Below, in pieces: positions 42,592-52,036 of a DNA stretch of 64,000 bases. How positions within the stretch are numbered: position 1 is the first letter of the stretch; each line of letters opens with the position of its first letter. Made by a program: the position numbers and the translations under genes. The stretch is from Firmicutes bacterium ADurb.Bin300 (GTDB lineage: Bacteria > Bacillota > Clostridia > Oscillospirales > Acutalibacteraceae), in assembly GCA_002069015.1 (NCBI GenBank), contig MWBL01000003.1:18124-82123 (forward strand), in the 5' to 3' direction. Below the pieces are notes generated by a model, which was not told the origin of the DNA, searched no databases, and saw only the letters and a program-made list of their open reading frames with translations.

Positions 42592-43299
42592 ATGTCTTTA
42601 ATAAATTGTAAGGATGTTTCTCTTGCCTATGACGGAAATATAGTATTATCGGATGTTAATTTTCAGCTAAATTCAGGGGATTACCTTTGCGTTGTGGGTG
42701 AAAACGGCTCAGGCAAAAGCACGCTTATAAAGGGACTGTTAAGGCTTAAAAGCCCTGTTTCGGGTGAGATTGTTTTTTCTGACGGTCTTTATTCTTCACA
42801 TATAGGTTATATGCCGCAGCAGTCGGCGGCTCAAAGGGATTTTCCGGCTACCGTTTTCGAGGTTGTTTTGTCGGGCAGACTGAACAGTCGCAGAGGCAAG
42901 CCGTTTTATTCGAAAAGCGATAGGCAGGAGGTCTCTGAAAAGCTTTACGATGTGGGAATGGAGGGGTTGAAAAAGCACAGCTATCAGGAGCTTTCAGGCG
43001 GACAGCAGCAAAGGGTGCTTTTAGCTCGTGCGCTTTGTGCAACGAAGAAGCTTATTTTATTGGACGAGCCTGTGTCCGGACTTGACCCGGTTGTTACAAG
43101 TGAGATGTATTCGCTGATACAGGAAGTAAATAAAAAGGACGGCATTACGGTTATCATGGTATCTCACGATTTGAATGCCATAAAATACTCGACTCATATT
43201 CTGCATTTGGGGAATACACAGCTTTTCTTTGGGAAAACGGCAGAATATGTCGAAACACCGCTGGGAAAACGATTTATCGGGGAGAACGGAAATGTCTGA
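42592..43299 (+). CDS. Zinc ABC transporter ATP-binding protein (ZnuC type)
   Basis: A 235-residue ATPase with Walker A GENGSGKST (about 35-43), signature LSGGQQQRVLLARAL (about 135-149), Walker B LILLDEPVSGLD (about 156-167) and the H-loop VSHD near 191. Start ATG 42592 with GTGGTGA upstream; the earlier in-frame TTG/GTG codons overlap the RBS. It ends within the permease gene (8-base overlap). Confidence 0.92.
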   Translation: MSLINCKDVSLAYDGNIVLSDVNFQLNSGDYLCVVGENGSGKSTLIKGLLRLKSPVSGEIVFSDGLYSSHIGYMPQQSAAQRDFPATVFEVVLSGRLNSRRGKPFYSKSDRQEVSEKLYDVGMEGLKKHSYQELSGGQQQRVLLARALCATKKLILLDEPVSGLDPVVTSEMYSLIQEVNKKDGITVIMVSHDLNAIKYSTHILHLGNTQLFFGKTAEYVETPLGKRFIGENGNV

Positions 43300-44146
43300 A
43301 TTTTTTATGTATATAGCGGAACTTTTCGCAGCGCCGTTTTTTGTCAGGGCATTGATAGTCGGCACTCTTGTATCGCTGTGCTCATCACTTTTAGGGGTAA
43401 GCCTTGTGCTTAAAAGATATTCAATGATAGGCACCGGACTTTCAAATGTCAGCTTCGGCTGCGTAACTGTTGCCGTTGCCCTGAATATTGCGCCTCTTTA
43501 CATATCAATCCCCGTTGTTGTTGCCTCCTCTTTTCTTCTTTTAAGAATTAGTGATAACAGCAAGATAAAAGGGGACTCTGCAATAGCCATGATTTCAAGC
43601 GGTGCCATATCAATAGGCGTAATGGCTGTTTATTTGACAAGCGGCGTCACTAATGATGTTTGCGGTTATATGTTCGGGAGCGTCTTTTCGCTTACGCAAA
43701 GCGACATGGTATTCAGCGCGGCGCTTTCAGTAGTTGTAATAATTATGTTTGTGATTTTTTACAACAGGATTTTTGCCGTCACCTTTGACGAAAACTTTGC
43801 GAGGGCGACGGGAACGAATGCAGGCAGATATAACGCCGTAATTGCGCTTCTTACGGCATCAACCATTGTGGTGGGAATGAAAATGATGGGAACGCTGCTC
43901 ATATCGAGTCTTATTATTTTTCCTGCCTTGACTTCCATGAGGCTTTTCAAGAGCTTTAAGATTGTTGTGGTATGCTCGGGATTTTTATCTGTTTTTTGCT
44001 TTTTTATCGGGATGGCTTTAACCGTGATATTTGAAGCGCCCGCAGGGGCAAGCGTCGTTATCGCTCACATCGCGTTCTTTTTAATATTCTCGGCCGTTTC
44101 GGCGTTAAAGAAAATCAGAAAAAGGAGTATTGAGATTAATGAGTAA
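43292..44146 (+). CDS. Zinc ABC transporter permease (ZnuB type)
   Basis: A 284-residue ABC-3 family permease with about eight hydrophobic segments and conserved VLKRYSMIGTGLSNVSFGCV (about 34-53), GYMFGSVF and MKMMGTLLISSLIIFPALT motifs. Family counterparts have HAxL in place of LSNV at the metal loop: here GLSNVSF lacks the usual His. Start ATG 43292 with GGGGAGA. Followed with overlap by the DUF1980-like gene. Confidence 0.9.
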   Translation: MSEFFMYIAELFAAPFFVRALIVGTLVSLCSSLLGVSLVLKRYSMIGTGLSNVSFGCVTVAVALNIAPLYISIPVVVASSFLLLRISDNSKIKGDSAIAMISSGAISIGVMAVYLTSGVTNDVCGYMFGSVFSLTQSDMVFSAALSVVVIIMFVIFYNRIFAVTFDENFARATGTNAGRYNAVIALLTASTIVVGMKMMGTLLISSLIIFPALTSMRLFKSFKIVVVCSGFLSVFCFFIGMALTVIFEAPAGASVVIAHIAFFLIFSAVSALKKIRKRSIEINE

Positions 44147-44687
44147 TAATAAATCGCACTCTGATGTACGCGGAAATGAGGTACAAAACGCAAAAAAGAA
44201 ACAAAGCGAAAAGATTAATGTTATAGTATTTGCGTCTTTGTGTGTTGTTCTTTTGGTTGCTGTCGGTGTTGTTTTCGCCCTGACAAAGACTGGTAATCAT
44301 TCAAAACCGCTTGAAACGGGTGACTCTGACAAGGAAATAATAAACATAACCGAAAAGCTTTATGTCTCTTGGATAAATGAGATTTATACGAGTACCGACC
44401 AATATCTAGGGAGGACCATAAAAATCGAGGGGATGTTTGCAAAGGAAGTTCTACCCCAAAAAACATACTACTATGTTTACAGGGTGGGTCCCGGTTGCTG
44501 CGGAAACGACGGGGCTATGTGTGGTTTTGAGTTTACCTCAGGCGGTGAATATCCGCAGGAAAATGACTGGATAGAGGTTGTGGGAACGCTTGAGGTATAT
44601 GAGGAAAACGGGAACAAGTTTCTTACCCTAAGCAACTCGAAGATAACGGTTAAACAGGAGCGCGGGTTAGAGGTCGTCGGAAACTGA
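44139..44687 (+). CDS. Membrane-anchored DUF1980/YcgQ-like protein in the zinc operon
   Basis: A 182-residue protein: basic N-terminus, one transmembrane helix (about residues 29-50) and an extracytoplasmic domain (about 65-182) with VGPGCCGNDGAMCGFEF near residue 120 and an ENDWIEVVGTL block, matching the C-terminal OB-like domain of YcgQ/DUF1980 proteins, some of which are linked to zinc homeostasis. It may act as a zinc-handling partner of ZnuABC. The ATG overlaps the permease stop by 8 bases. Last gene of the operon. Confidence 0.78.
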   Translation: MSNNKSHSDVRGNEVQNAKKKQSEKINVIVFASLCVVLLVAVGVVFALTKTGNHSKPLETGDSDKEIINITEKLYVSWINEIYTSTDQYLGRTIKIEGMFAKEVLPQKTYYYVYRVGPGCCGNDGAMCGFEFTSGGEYPQENDWIEVVGTLEVYEENGNKFLTLSNSKITVKQERGLEVVGN

Positions 44688-44696
44688 GCATCTTAC

Positions 44697-44764
44697 GGGA
44701 ATACTCAAAGGCAGCGGCTGCCATAGATGCCCGATATTGCCAACTAATTACCCGTTTTTTTTAG
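44697..44764 (+). terminator. Complex terminator of the zinc operon
   Basis: ACGGGAAT (44698-44705) can pair with ATTACCCGT ending at 44756, followed by TTTTTTTT; an inner hairpin GGCAGC/GCTGCC (44710-44722) lies between. Confidence 0.55.
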
Positions 44765-44901
44765 CTAATCTATTGAAAACACAACGTAATTATGATAGTA
44801 TAATGCTAAATCACTAATAAAAGCACAATGGATTTCGGATTGTTTATTAATTACTAATTATTGAAGAAACGGATTTCAAAGCTAAGGAAGTATGTGAGTG
44901 A

Positions 44902-46815
44902 ATGCGGCTTAAAAGCTTTTTAAAAAGCCGGCTGATGTTTTTTCTGGTTATAGCCGATACGGCTTCGATGGTCTTATGCGTTGCCGTTGCCTATCTTTTA
45001 AAATTTGAGTCCTTTTCGGGTCTGCTTGGAGAGTACGGGGGAAAATTTATTTTCTTTCTCCTTGTTGACCTGGTTACGACGACTGTCTGCTTTCTGCTCT
45101 TTCGCATTTATGAACGGGTGTGGCAGTATCCGGTGTTCAATGACTACAGCGATTTATTTTTAGGCTTTCTTGTTTCAAAGCTCGTTTCAAATCTAATTTT
45201 GTATAAGCATTGGGATAAGGCTTTTTTAACATGGTTTTTAACTTATTTTATATTAAGCGGAGTAGCAATAATTACAATTCGTCTTACTCTTCGCTGGGTA
45301 TATAATTTCCTGCAGGAAAAGAAAATCCGCCAATCAAAGGAAAAGTCTGCGGGCAAAATAAAGGTTATGATAATAGGTGCGGGCGAAGCCGGAAGAATGA
45401 TTATGTCCGAGCTTGCCGGAAACAGATTTCATTATACACACAAAGTAGTAGCTATTATTGACGACGATAAAAAGATGCACGGCAAATACTTAAGCGGTAT
45501 AAAAATTTACGGCGGCCGAGACAAAATTATTAAAGTGGCGCGTGAGCTTGAGGTTGACGAGATTTATCTTACAATGCCCTCTGCAAGCGCTGCAACAATT
45601 AAAAAAATCCTTGAGATATGTAAACAAACCGATTGTAAGCTGAAAAGGCTGCCGGGAATGTACCAGTTTATAAACGGTCAACTAACTGCAACGCAGCTTA
45701 AAGACGTCGAATATATAGACCTTTTGGGAAGAGAACCTATAAATGTTGACTTAAATCCGGTTTTTATGTCACTTACGGACAAAACCGTTCTTATAACAGG
45801 CGGGGGAGGTTCAATAGGCAGCGAGCTTTGCAGGCAGATAGCAGCAAGTAAGGTTGTACGAAGGCTTATTATTCTCGATATTGCGGAAAACGGTGCATAT
45901 GACGTTCAGCAGGAGCTTAAAGGGCGTTACCCCGAGCTTGATCTTGTTGTTTTGATTGGCTCGGTAAGGGATGAGGGCAGGCTTGACGAAGTTTTTTCGG
46001 AATACAGACCCGATATTATTTATCACGCGGCCGCTCATAAGCACGTACCGCTAATGGAAACAAGCCCGAAGGAAGCGGTAAAAAACAACATATTCGGCAC
46101 ACTGCATCTTGCGCAGGCGGCAGACAGATACGATGCGGAGCGGTTTGTTATGATTTCGACCGATAAAGCGGTCAACCCCACAAATGTTATGGGGGCAACA
46201 AAGCGTGTATGCGAGATGATAATTCAAGCATTTAACAGAACCTCCAAAACTGACTTTGTAGCAGTGCGCTTCGGAAATGTTCTGGGCTCTAACGGCAGTG
46301 TTATCCCGCTTTTTAAGGAACAGATTGCAAACGGTGGACCCGTAACCGTTACCCATCCCGATATTATTCGTTATTTTATGCTCATTCCCGAAGCTGTCGC
46401 TCTTGTTCTTAAGGCCGGCTGCTTTGCCAAGGGAGGCGAGATATTTGTGCTTGATATGGGAACTCCCGTTAAAATAGCCGAGCTTGCCGAAAATATGATA
46501 AGACTTTCCGGTTATAAGCCGAATATTGATATAGAAATCAAGTTTACGGGACTTCGTGAGGGAGAAAAGCTTTATGAGGAGCTTTTAATCAAGGAAGAAG
46601 GAATTCAGAAAACGACAGACGATCTTATTTATATTGCGAAGCCTACAGAGATTGACAGTTTGGAGCTTTTCACAAAGCTTTCGGACTTGGAAAACAATAT
46701 TGAACATTTTACGAGGTTCGATATTATTGATAAAGTAAGAGAAATCGTTACAACTTACCGCGCTAACAACTCGGAATACAACGAGCACAAGCAGAGCATA
46801 GGTGTTATGAATTAA
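44902..46815 (+). CDS. Membrane nucleotide-sugar 4,6-dehydratase (CapD/PglF/FlaA1 type)
   Basis: UDP-GlcNAc (or similar) 4,6-dehydratase that starts synthesis of a deoxyamino sugar. The 637-residue protein has four N-terminal transmembrane helices (about residues 10-130), an NAD-like domain (IIGAGEAGRMIM, about 154-165) and an SDR domain (ITGGGGSIGSELC, about 297-309; AAHKHVPLME near 376). The active site reads STDKAVNPTNVMGATKR (about 415-431), where Met takes the place of the SDR Tyr, as is known for PglF-type enzymes. GGAAG lies 11 bases before ATG 44902. First gene of the polysaccharide operon. Confidence 0.92.
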   Translation: MRLKSFLKSRLMFFLVIADTASMVLCVAVAYLLKFESFSGLLGEYGGKFIFFLLVDLVTTTVCFLLFRIYERVWQYPVFNDYSDLFLGFLVSKLVSNLILYKHWDKAFLTWFLTYFILSGVAIITIRLTLRWVYNFLQEKKIRQSKEKSAGKIKVMIIGAGEAGRMIMSELAGNRFHYTHKVVAIIDDDKKMHGKYLSGIKIYGGRDKIIKVARELEVDEIYLTMPSASAATIKKILEICKQTDCKLKRLPGMYQFINGQLTATQLKDVEYIDLLGREPINVDLNPVFMSLTDKTVLITGGGGSIGSELCRQIAASKVVRRLIILDIAENGAYDVQQELKGRYPELDLVVLIGSVRDEGRLDEVFSEYRPDIIYHAAAHKHVPLMETSPKEAVKNNIFGTLHLAQAADRYDAERFVMISTDKAVNPTNVMGATKRVCEMIIQAFNRTSKTDFVAVRFGNVLGSNGSVIPLFKEQIANGGPVTVTHPDIIRYFMLIPEAVALVLKAGCFAKGGEIFVLDMGTPVKIAELAENMIRLSGYKPNIDIEIKFTGLREGEKLYEELLIKEEGIQKTTDDLIYIAKPTEIDSLELFTKLSDLENNIEHFTRFDIIDKVREIVTTYRANNSEYNEHKQSIGVMN

Positions 46816-46824
46816 GGTGGTTTT

Positions 46825-47526
46825 ATGTACCCGGTAATTAAAAGAATATTTGACCTGATTATATCGCTTTTCGGTCTTATGATTTTGTCCCCGCTGTTTT
46901 TGACTCTAATGCTTATAATTAGGCTCACATCGGAAGGACCGGTTTTTTTCAAGCAGGAGCGAATAGGCATACATAAAAACCATTTTATGGTGTATAAATT
47001 TCGCACTATGCGCATAGATACTCCTGCGAATATTCCTACCCATCTTCTTGAAGAGCCCGAAAAATACATAACCGGCGTAGGGCGATTTTTGAGAGCGACT
47101 AGCCTTGACGAGTTACCCCAGCTTTTGAATATAATTAAAGGGGAAATGAGCATAATAGGTCCAAGACCCGCCCTTTGGAATCAGGATGATTTAGTTGAAG
47201 CAAGAGAAAAGTATGGGGCAAACGATATTCTGCCCGGGCTTTCGGGTTTAGCACAGATAAGCGGCAGAGATGAGCTTCCGATAGAGGAAAAGGCAAATCT
47301 TGACGGGGAATATGTTGAAAAATTCGGGTTTTTGATTGATGTGCAGTGCCTGTTTGGCACAATATTCGCCGTTCTTAAGCGCAAGGGAGTTGTTGAGGGA
47401 AAAACAGATGATTCTCAGGCGCAATCACAGTTCGAAGTCGAGCTTGCGAAGGCTGCCGCAACAACTGACGGTTCGCAGCAGCAACAATCAGGCTTTGAAT
47501 CCTCCCAACAACCGCTGACAAGGTAA
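46825..47526 (+). CDS. Polyprenyl-phosphate sugar-1-phosphate transferase (priming glycosyltransferase)
   Basis: Membrane enzyme that transfers a sugar-1-phosphate from UDP-sugar to undecaprenyl phosphate, the first committed step of the surface polymer. The 233-residue protein is of the short PglC-like kind: a single membrane-inserted helix (about residues 8-34), VYKFRTMR (about 53-60), RATSLDELPQLLNIIKGEMS (about 90-109) and IGPRPAL (about 111-117). The last about 35 residues are a Gln/Ser-rich low-complexity tail. It follows the CapD-like gene by 9 bases. Confidence 0.93.
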   Translation: MYPVIKRIFDLIISLFGLMILSPLFLTLMLIIRLTSEGPVFFKQERIGIHKNHFMVYKFRTMRIDTPANIPTHLLEEPEKYITGVGRFLRATSLDELPQLLNIIKGEMSIIGPRPALWNQDDLVEAREKYGANDILPGLSGLAQISGRDELPIEEKANLDGEYVEKFGFLIDVQCLFGTIFAVLKRKGVVEGKTDDSQAQSQFEVELAKAAATTDGSQQQQSGFESSQQPLTR

Positions 47527-47532
47527 AAAACG

Positions 47533-48741
47533 ATGAGAATTCTGATGCTTACATCTGAAGATTTTAATACACCAAACTCAAACAACCATCTTTCCCTGAC
47601 TCTCATTGAAGATATGCTCTCTGCAGGATTGGATGTTTATCTTATTTGCAGAGGGAAAACAAATTCGGACGGGTCGGAATGTATCCCCGTGCAGCTTAAA
47701 GACAATAACGGATTTTCTTTCGATATGGTAAAAATGCCCCGGATTAATAAAAACCATTTTGTAAGAAGATATTTGGACGGGGTTAAATACGCTTATAGGG
47801 CTATGAAAAAATGGATTAGACATAGAGACATTGATGCCGTTCTTATTCAGTCTAATCCAAATTCGATTTTTAATGCCGTTTTATTGAAGCTGTTTTTAAG
47901 AAAGCCGATCGTTTACAACGTATACGATATTTTTCCCGGTCATGCTCATAAAATCGGCGTTATAAAGAGCGCCCTTCTTTTCAACCTTTTCAGGAACATA
48001 CAAAAAGTATTATACTCCCTTTGCACAAGGATTGTGGCAATGTCCGAGGATATGAAGGAGGCTCTTGCGGCACAGGGAGTTAAGTCCGATAAAATTACAG
48101 TAATCAGCAATTGGTTCGATACGGATTTATTCGAAGTTAAACCCTATGAAAAAAACAAATTTATAAAAAAATATAATCTCCCCATAGGGAAATTTTATGT
48201 TCAGTTTGCGGGAGTTTTAGGGTATGTTTTCGATTATGATATGTTCATTTCCGCAGCACAGCTTTTAATGCCCTATAAGGACATCGAATTTTTGCTTATA
48301 GGGGACGGCAACCTTAGGGACACCGTGCTAAGGGAGATAGAAATAAGAGGCGTAACAAACATCCGATATTATCCCTGGCAACCCCTTGATATAATAGCCG
48401 ATGTATACAGCGCTTGCAGTGTAGGGATAATACCTCTTAAAAAAGGCGTAATAGGAAACGGGGTACCCAGCAAGGCGTGTCAACTGATGGCATGCGCGCG
48501 CGTGGTGCTTAATGTTGTTGAGCAGTCAAATTACAGCAGGATGTTCGAAAGTGAAAATATCGGAATATCTGTTACGGACTATAATCCCCAAACTGTCCGT
48601 GATAAGATTCTTTATTTATACAATAATCCGGAAATTGTTGAGAAAACAGGAAGCAACGCGCGTGATTATGCGTTTGCCAATTTTACAAGAGAAAAGAACA
48701 CAAAAAAGTTTGTGAAGCTTTTGCGGGAGTTGGAAAGGTGA
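47533..48741 (+). CDS. Glycosyltransferase family 4-like (GT-B)
   Basis: Cytoplasmic glycosyltransferase, 402 residues, with WbuB-like features: IMSEDM-like AMSEDMKEAL (about 170), VISNWFDTDLF (about 191-201), LIGDGNLRDTV (about 254-264) and the sugar-nucleotide motif GNGVPSKACQLMACARVVL (near 312-330). It probably adds the second sugar, often L-FucNAc in similar loci (WbuB in E. coli O26 does this; here inferred). Starts ATG 47533, and its stop overlaps the next gene. Confidence 0.87.
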   Translation: MRILMLTSEDFNTPNSNNHLSLTLIEDMLSAGLDVYLICRGKTNSDGSECIPVQLKDNNGFSFDMVKMPRINKNHFVRRYLDGVKYAYRAMKKWIRHRDIDAVLIQSNPNSIFNAVLLKLFLRKPIVYNVYDIFPGHAHKIGVIKSALLFNLFRNIQKVLYSLCTRIVAMSEDMKEALAAQGVKSDKITVISNWFDTDLFEVKPYEKNKFIKKYNLPIGKFYVQFAGVLGYVFDYDMFISAAQLLMPYKDIEFLLIGDGNLRDTVLREIEIRGVTNIRYYPWQPLDIIADVYSACSVGIIPLKKGVIGNGVPSKACQLMACARVVLNVVEQSNYSRMFESENIGISVTDYNPQTVRDKILYLYNNPEIVEKTGSNARDYAFANFTREKNTKKFVKLLRELER

Positions 48742-49826
48742 AAATACTGATTTTCGGTTTTACGAAGCTAAGATATATGCCGTATATGAGCTTTTATTTA
48801 ACCGGCTTAAAAAACGAGGGTCACAAGCTGCATATCTTAAGCTGGAACAGAGATGGGCAGGATGATGAGCAAGCCCCCGAGGGGGTTGTACATCACAATT
48901 TCCAAAGACTCCTTGAGGATGAAATACCGAAGATAAAGAAAATACCCGCATTCGCGGCATACCGTAAGCATCTTATCGGGTTGATAAAGGATGAAAAATT
49001 TGATTTTCTTATTTCCTTACACACGCTTCCCGGGGTTTTGATTTATAAAAGGCTTGAGAACGAATATAAAAACCGTTTTATTTTAGATTACAGAGATTTC
49101 ACATATGAAAACATAAAACCCTTTGCAAAAATAATCAAAAGTCTCGCCGAGGCCTCTGCTCTTACATTTGTAAGCTCGGACAGGTTCAGAAAATATCTTC
49201 CGGACATCCCAAAGATTCTGACATCCCACAACATAAAAACGGAGGACTTACAGTACAGAGCTGACTTAAAATTCAAACCCTCGGAAAACGGAAAAATAAG
49301 GGTATGTTTTTGGGGACTTATACGGCATGAGCATATTAATCTTAGAATTATCAGGATGCTTAGCCCGGATGACCGCTTTGAGCTTCACTATTACGGCAGG
49401 GAGCAGGAAACCGCTCGAAAGCTGAAGGTCTTTTGTCGAGAAAACTCAGTTAAAAATGTCTTTTTTCACGGTCAGTACTCCGGGGAGGATAAATATAAAA
49501 TCGCCGAAAATACCGATATAATCCACAATATGTATGATAACGGCTCAACCGAAGAAATCGCCTTGGGAAACAAGCATTATGACGGACTCCTGTTTTATTT
49601 GCCGCAAATTTGCTTCAAAGGTTCTTATATGGGCTTTCTTGCCGAAAAATACGGAATTGGAATATCACTTAACCCTTATGAGGAAGGGTTTGCAAATAAG
49701 CTTTGGGAATACTATAATAGTTTAGACAAGGAAGTATTCATTAAGGCGTGTGACAAAAGGCTTTTAGAAATAATGCAAGAATATGAAAAGGGAGTTAGGG
49801 CGGTTAAAGCAGCCTTGCCAAGCTGA
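48738..49826 (+). CDS. Putative glycosyltransferase (GT-B fold)
   Basis: A 362-residue protein resembling GT4-like glycosyltransferases: N-terminal ILIFGFTKLRYMPYMSFYL, a middle linker, and a C-terminal half with ICVFWGLIRH-type VCFWGLIRHEHINLRII (about 187-203), VFFHGQYSGEDKYKIAENTDI and ALGNKHYDGLLF. The usual E-x7-E motif is not clear. It begins with a GTG that overlaps the preceding stop by 4 bases. Probably adds a later sugar of the repeat unit. Confidence 0.75.
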   Translation: MKILIFGFTKLRYMPYMSFYLTGLKNEGHKLHILSWNRDGQDDEQAPEGVVHHNFQRLLEDEIPKIKKIPAFAAYRKHLIGLIKDEKFDFLISLHTLPGVLIYKRLENEYKNRFILDYRDFTYENIKPFAKIIKSLAEASALTFVSSDRFRKYLPDIPKILTSHNIKTEDLQYRADLKFKPSENGKIRVCFWGLIRHEHINLRIIRMLSPDDRFELHYYGREQETARKLKVFCRENSVKNVFFHGQYSGEDKYKIAENTDIIHNMYDNGSTEEIALGNKHYDGLLFYLPQICFKGSYMGFLAEKYGIGISLNPYEEGFANKLWEYYNSLDKEVFIKACDKRLLEIMQEYEKGVRAVKAALPS

Positions 49827-49839
49827 AAAGGAGAAAGAT

Positions 49840-50886
49840 ATGTCGGAATTTAAGTCAAAGGTTTTAATGATAACGGGAGGAACGGGTTCATTCGGCAACG
49901 CTGTTCTCGAGCGTTTTATACAGACCGATATCAGTGAAATCAGAATATTTTCGCGTGACGAGAAGAAGCAGGACGATATGCGCCACCATTATCAGGACAA
50001 TTATCCGGACCTGTCCGAAAAAATTAAGTATTTTATCGGTGACGTGCGTGATGCTTCAAGCATAAAAAACGCAATACACGGTGTTGATTATATTTTTCAC
50101 GCGGCAGCTCTCAAGCAGGTCCCTTCGTGTGAGTTTTTTCCCTTGGAGGCCGTCAGGACTAATGTGCTTGGTACGGATAATCTTCTTACGGCAGCTATTG
50201 ATGAAGGCGTTAAAAAGATTATATGCCTTTCAACCGACAAGGCGGCGTATCCCGTTAATGCCATGGGCACCTCAAAGGCAATGATGGAAAAGGTTGTGGT
50301 AGCCAAAAGCCGTACGGTTGACGCGAAGAAAACAACGATATGCTGTACACGCTACGGAAATGTTATGTGTTCAAGAGGATCCGTTATACCTTTGTTTATT
50401 GAGCAAATCAAAGCAGGCAAGCCCTTGACTGTAACGGACAGTGAAATGACCCGCTTTATAATGTCGCTGGAGGAAGCGGTAGAGCTTGTAGAATTTGCGT
50501 TTCAAAATGCCTTTAGCGGTGATATTCTTGTTAAAAAGGCGCCCGCATGCACTATAGGTGTTCTTTGTCAGGCGGTAAAAGAGCTTTTCGGCAGCAATAA
50601 CCAAGTAAAGATTATAGGCATTCGCCATGGGGAGAAGATGTACGAGACGCTGCTTACAAATGAAGAATGTGAAAATGCGCTTGACATGGGAGGATATTAT
50701 AGAGTTCCCTGCGATAAGCGTGATTTGAATTATGACAGATATTATGTAGAGGGAAATGTAACAAGAAGCAGTATAAAAGAGTTTAACTCCAATAATACCG
50801 AGCTTTTGACTGTTGAGCAGGTGAAGAAAAAGCTGTTGTCGCTCAATTATATTCAGGATGAGCTTAAAGCTATGGAGAGACTGTAA
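49840..50886 (+). CDS. capE: UDP-GlcNAc 4,6-dehydratase/5-epimerase (CapE/FnlA/WbjB type)
   Basis: First enzyme of UDP-N-acetyl-L-fucosamine synthesis: converts UDP-GlcNAc to a 4-keto-6-deoxy-L-intermediate. The 348-residue SDR has TGGTGSFGNAVLERF (about residues 11-25), RIFSRDEKKQDDMR (about 34-47), AAALKQVPSCE (near 84-94) and active-site STDKAAYPVNAMGTSK with Met in place of Tyr, as in CapE. The C-terminus (FNSNNTELLTVEQVKKKLL) is typical. ATG 49840 follows AAAAGGAG; an upstream in-frame ATG lies in the previous gene. Confidence 0.92.
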   Translation: MSEFKSKVLMITGGTGSFGNAVLERFIQTDISEIRIFSRDEKKQDDMRHHYQDNYPDLSEKIKYFIGDVRDASSIKNAIHGVDYIFHAAALKQVPSCEFFPLEAVRTNVLGTDNLLTAAIDEGVKKIICLSTDKAAYPVNAMGTSKAMMEKVVVAKSRTVDAKKTTICCTRYGNVMCSRGSVIPLFIEQIKAGKPLTVTDSEMTRFIMSLEEAVELVEFAFQNAFSGDILVKKAPACTIGVLCQAVKELFGSNNQVKIIGIRHGEKMYETLLTNEECENALDMGGYYRVPCDKRDLNYDRYYVEGNVTRSSIKEFNSNNTELLTVEQVKKKLLSLNYIQDELKAMERL

Positions 50887-52034
50887 TGAAAATACTTGTG
50901 ACCGGTTCAAGCGGCTTTGTGGGAAGAAATCTTGTCTTTGCTCTTAAAAATATTGCCGAACAAAAGGATAAATCCTTTAATATTGATTGTAATATTACTG
51001 TTTTAGAGTATGATTTGGGTTGCGAGGAGGTGCTCTTTGAGCAGTACTGCGGTGAGGCTGATTTCATCGTTAACCTTGCCGGAGTCAACCGCCCCAAGGA
51101 GCAGGATGAATTTTCAAGAGGGAATGTTGATTTTGTTGCTCTATTAACGGAAATGCTCAAAAGGCATAAGAATTATTGCCCGATATTACATACTTCTTCC
51201 ATTCAAGCACAGCTTCAAAACCCTTACGGGGAAAGCAAAAGGGCAGGGGAGGAAATAATATTCTCTTTTGGCAGGGAAACGGGTGCCCCCGTTTATGTTT
51301 TCCGTTTTCCGAATATTTTCGGAAAGTGGTGCAGACCAAATTATAACTCAGTTATCGCGACTTTTTGCAGTAATATAGCTTCGGGACGGCCTATTACGAT
51401 AAATGACACAAGCGCAGTGCTTAAGCTCGTCTATATTGACGATGTTGTTAAGGTGATAATTGACGCAATAAAAGGGCAGGCTCATTTTGACCAAAACGGC
51501 AAGTTTTGCTTGATTTCGCCCGAGTATGAGGCAACCTTGGGAGAAATTGCGGATTTACTTTATTCGTTTAAGCGTACCCGCGAGGACAGAAGTATCCCCG
51601 ACTTGGGAAACGATTTTGTTTTGAAGCTTTATGCTACTTATACCTCGTATATTCCCGATAAAGATTTATCGTATTCTCTTAAAATGAATGCAGACCACAG
51701 AGGCTCTTTTACGGAATTTCTGAAAACCGATGACAGGGGTCAAATTTCGATTAATATTACGAAGCCCGGCGTCACGAAAGGTAACCACTGGCATAATACA
51801 AAGAACGAAAAATTTTGTGTGGTAAACGGAAAAGCGATTATCAGGCTCAGAAAAATCGGGACTGACACGGTAGTGGAATACCATGCGGGTGGAGACGATA
51901 TGAGAGTGATTGATATTCCCGTGGGCTATACCCATAGTATAAAAAATCAGGGAGACAAAGACCTTGTGACAATTATGTGGGCAAGTGAGCTTTTTAACCC
52001 GGACAAGCCCGACACATATTATGAGGAGGTATAA
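50886..52034 (+). CDS. capF: Bifunctional reductase/epimerase of the UDP-L-FucNAc pathway (CapF/FnlB/WbjC type)
   Basis: Second enzyme of the pathway, 382 residues. An N-terminal SDR domain (about 1-250: TGSSGFVGRNLV, LAGVNRPKEQDEF, active site YGESK) performs NADPH-dependent C4 reduction; a C-terminal cupin domain (about 260-380: GVTKGNHWHNTKNEKFCVV) performs 3-epimerisation. It begins on the last base of the capE stop codon (ATG at 50886), so the two are coupled. The product is UDP-N-acetyl-L-talosamine. Confidence 0.92.
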   Translation: MKILVTGSSGFVGRNLVFALKNIAEQKDKSFNIDCNITVLEYDLGCEEVLFEQYCGEADFIVNLAGVNRPKEQDEFSRGNVDFVALLTEMLKRHKNYCPILHTSSIQAQLQNPYGESKRAGEEIIFSFGRETGAPVYVFRFPNIFGKWCRPNYNSVIATFCSNIASGRPITINDTSAVLKLVYIDDVVKVIIDAIKGQAHFDQNGKFCLISPEYEATLGEIADLLYSFKRTREDRSIPDLGNDFVLKLYATYTSYIPDKDLSYSLKMNADHRGSFTEFLKTDDRGQISINITKPGVTKGNHWHNTKNEKFCVVNGKAIIRLRKIGTDTVVEYHAGGDDMRVIDIPVGYTHSIKNQGDKDLVTIMWASELFNPDKPDTYYEEV

Positions 52035-52036
52035 AA

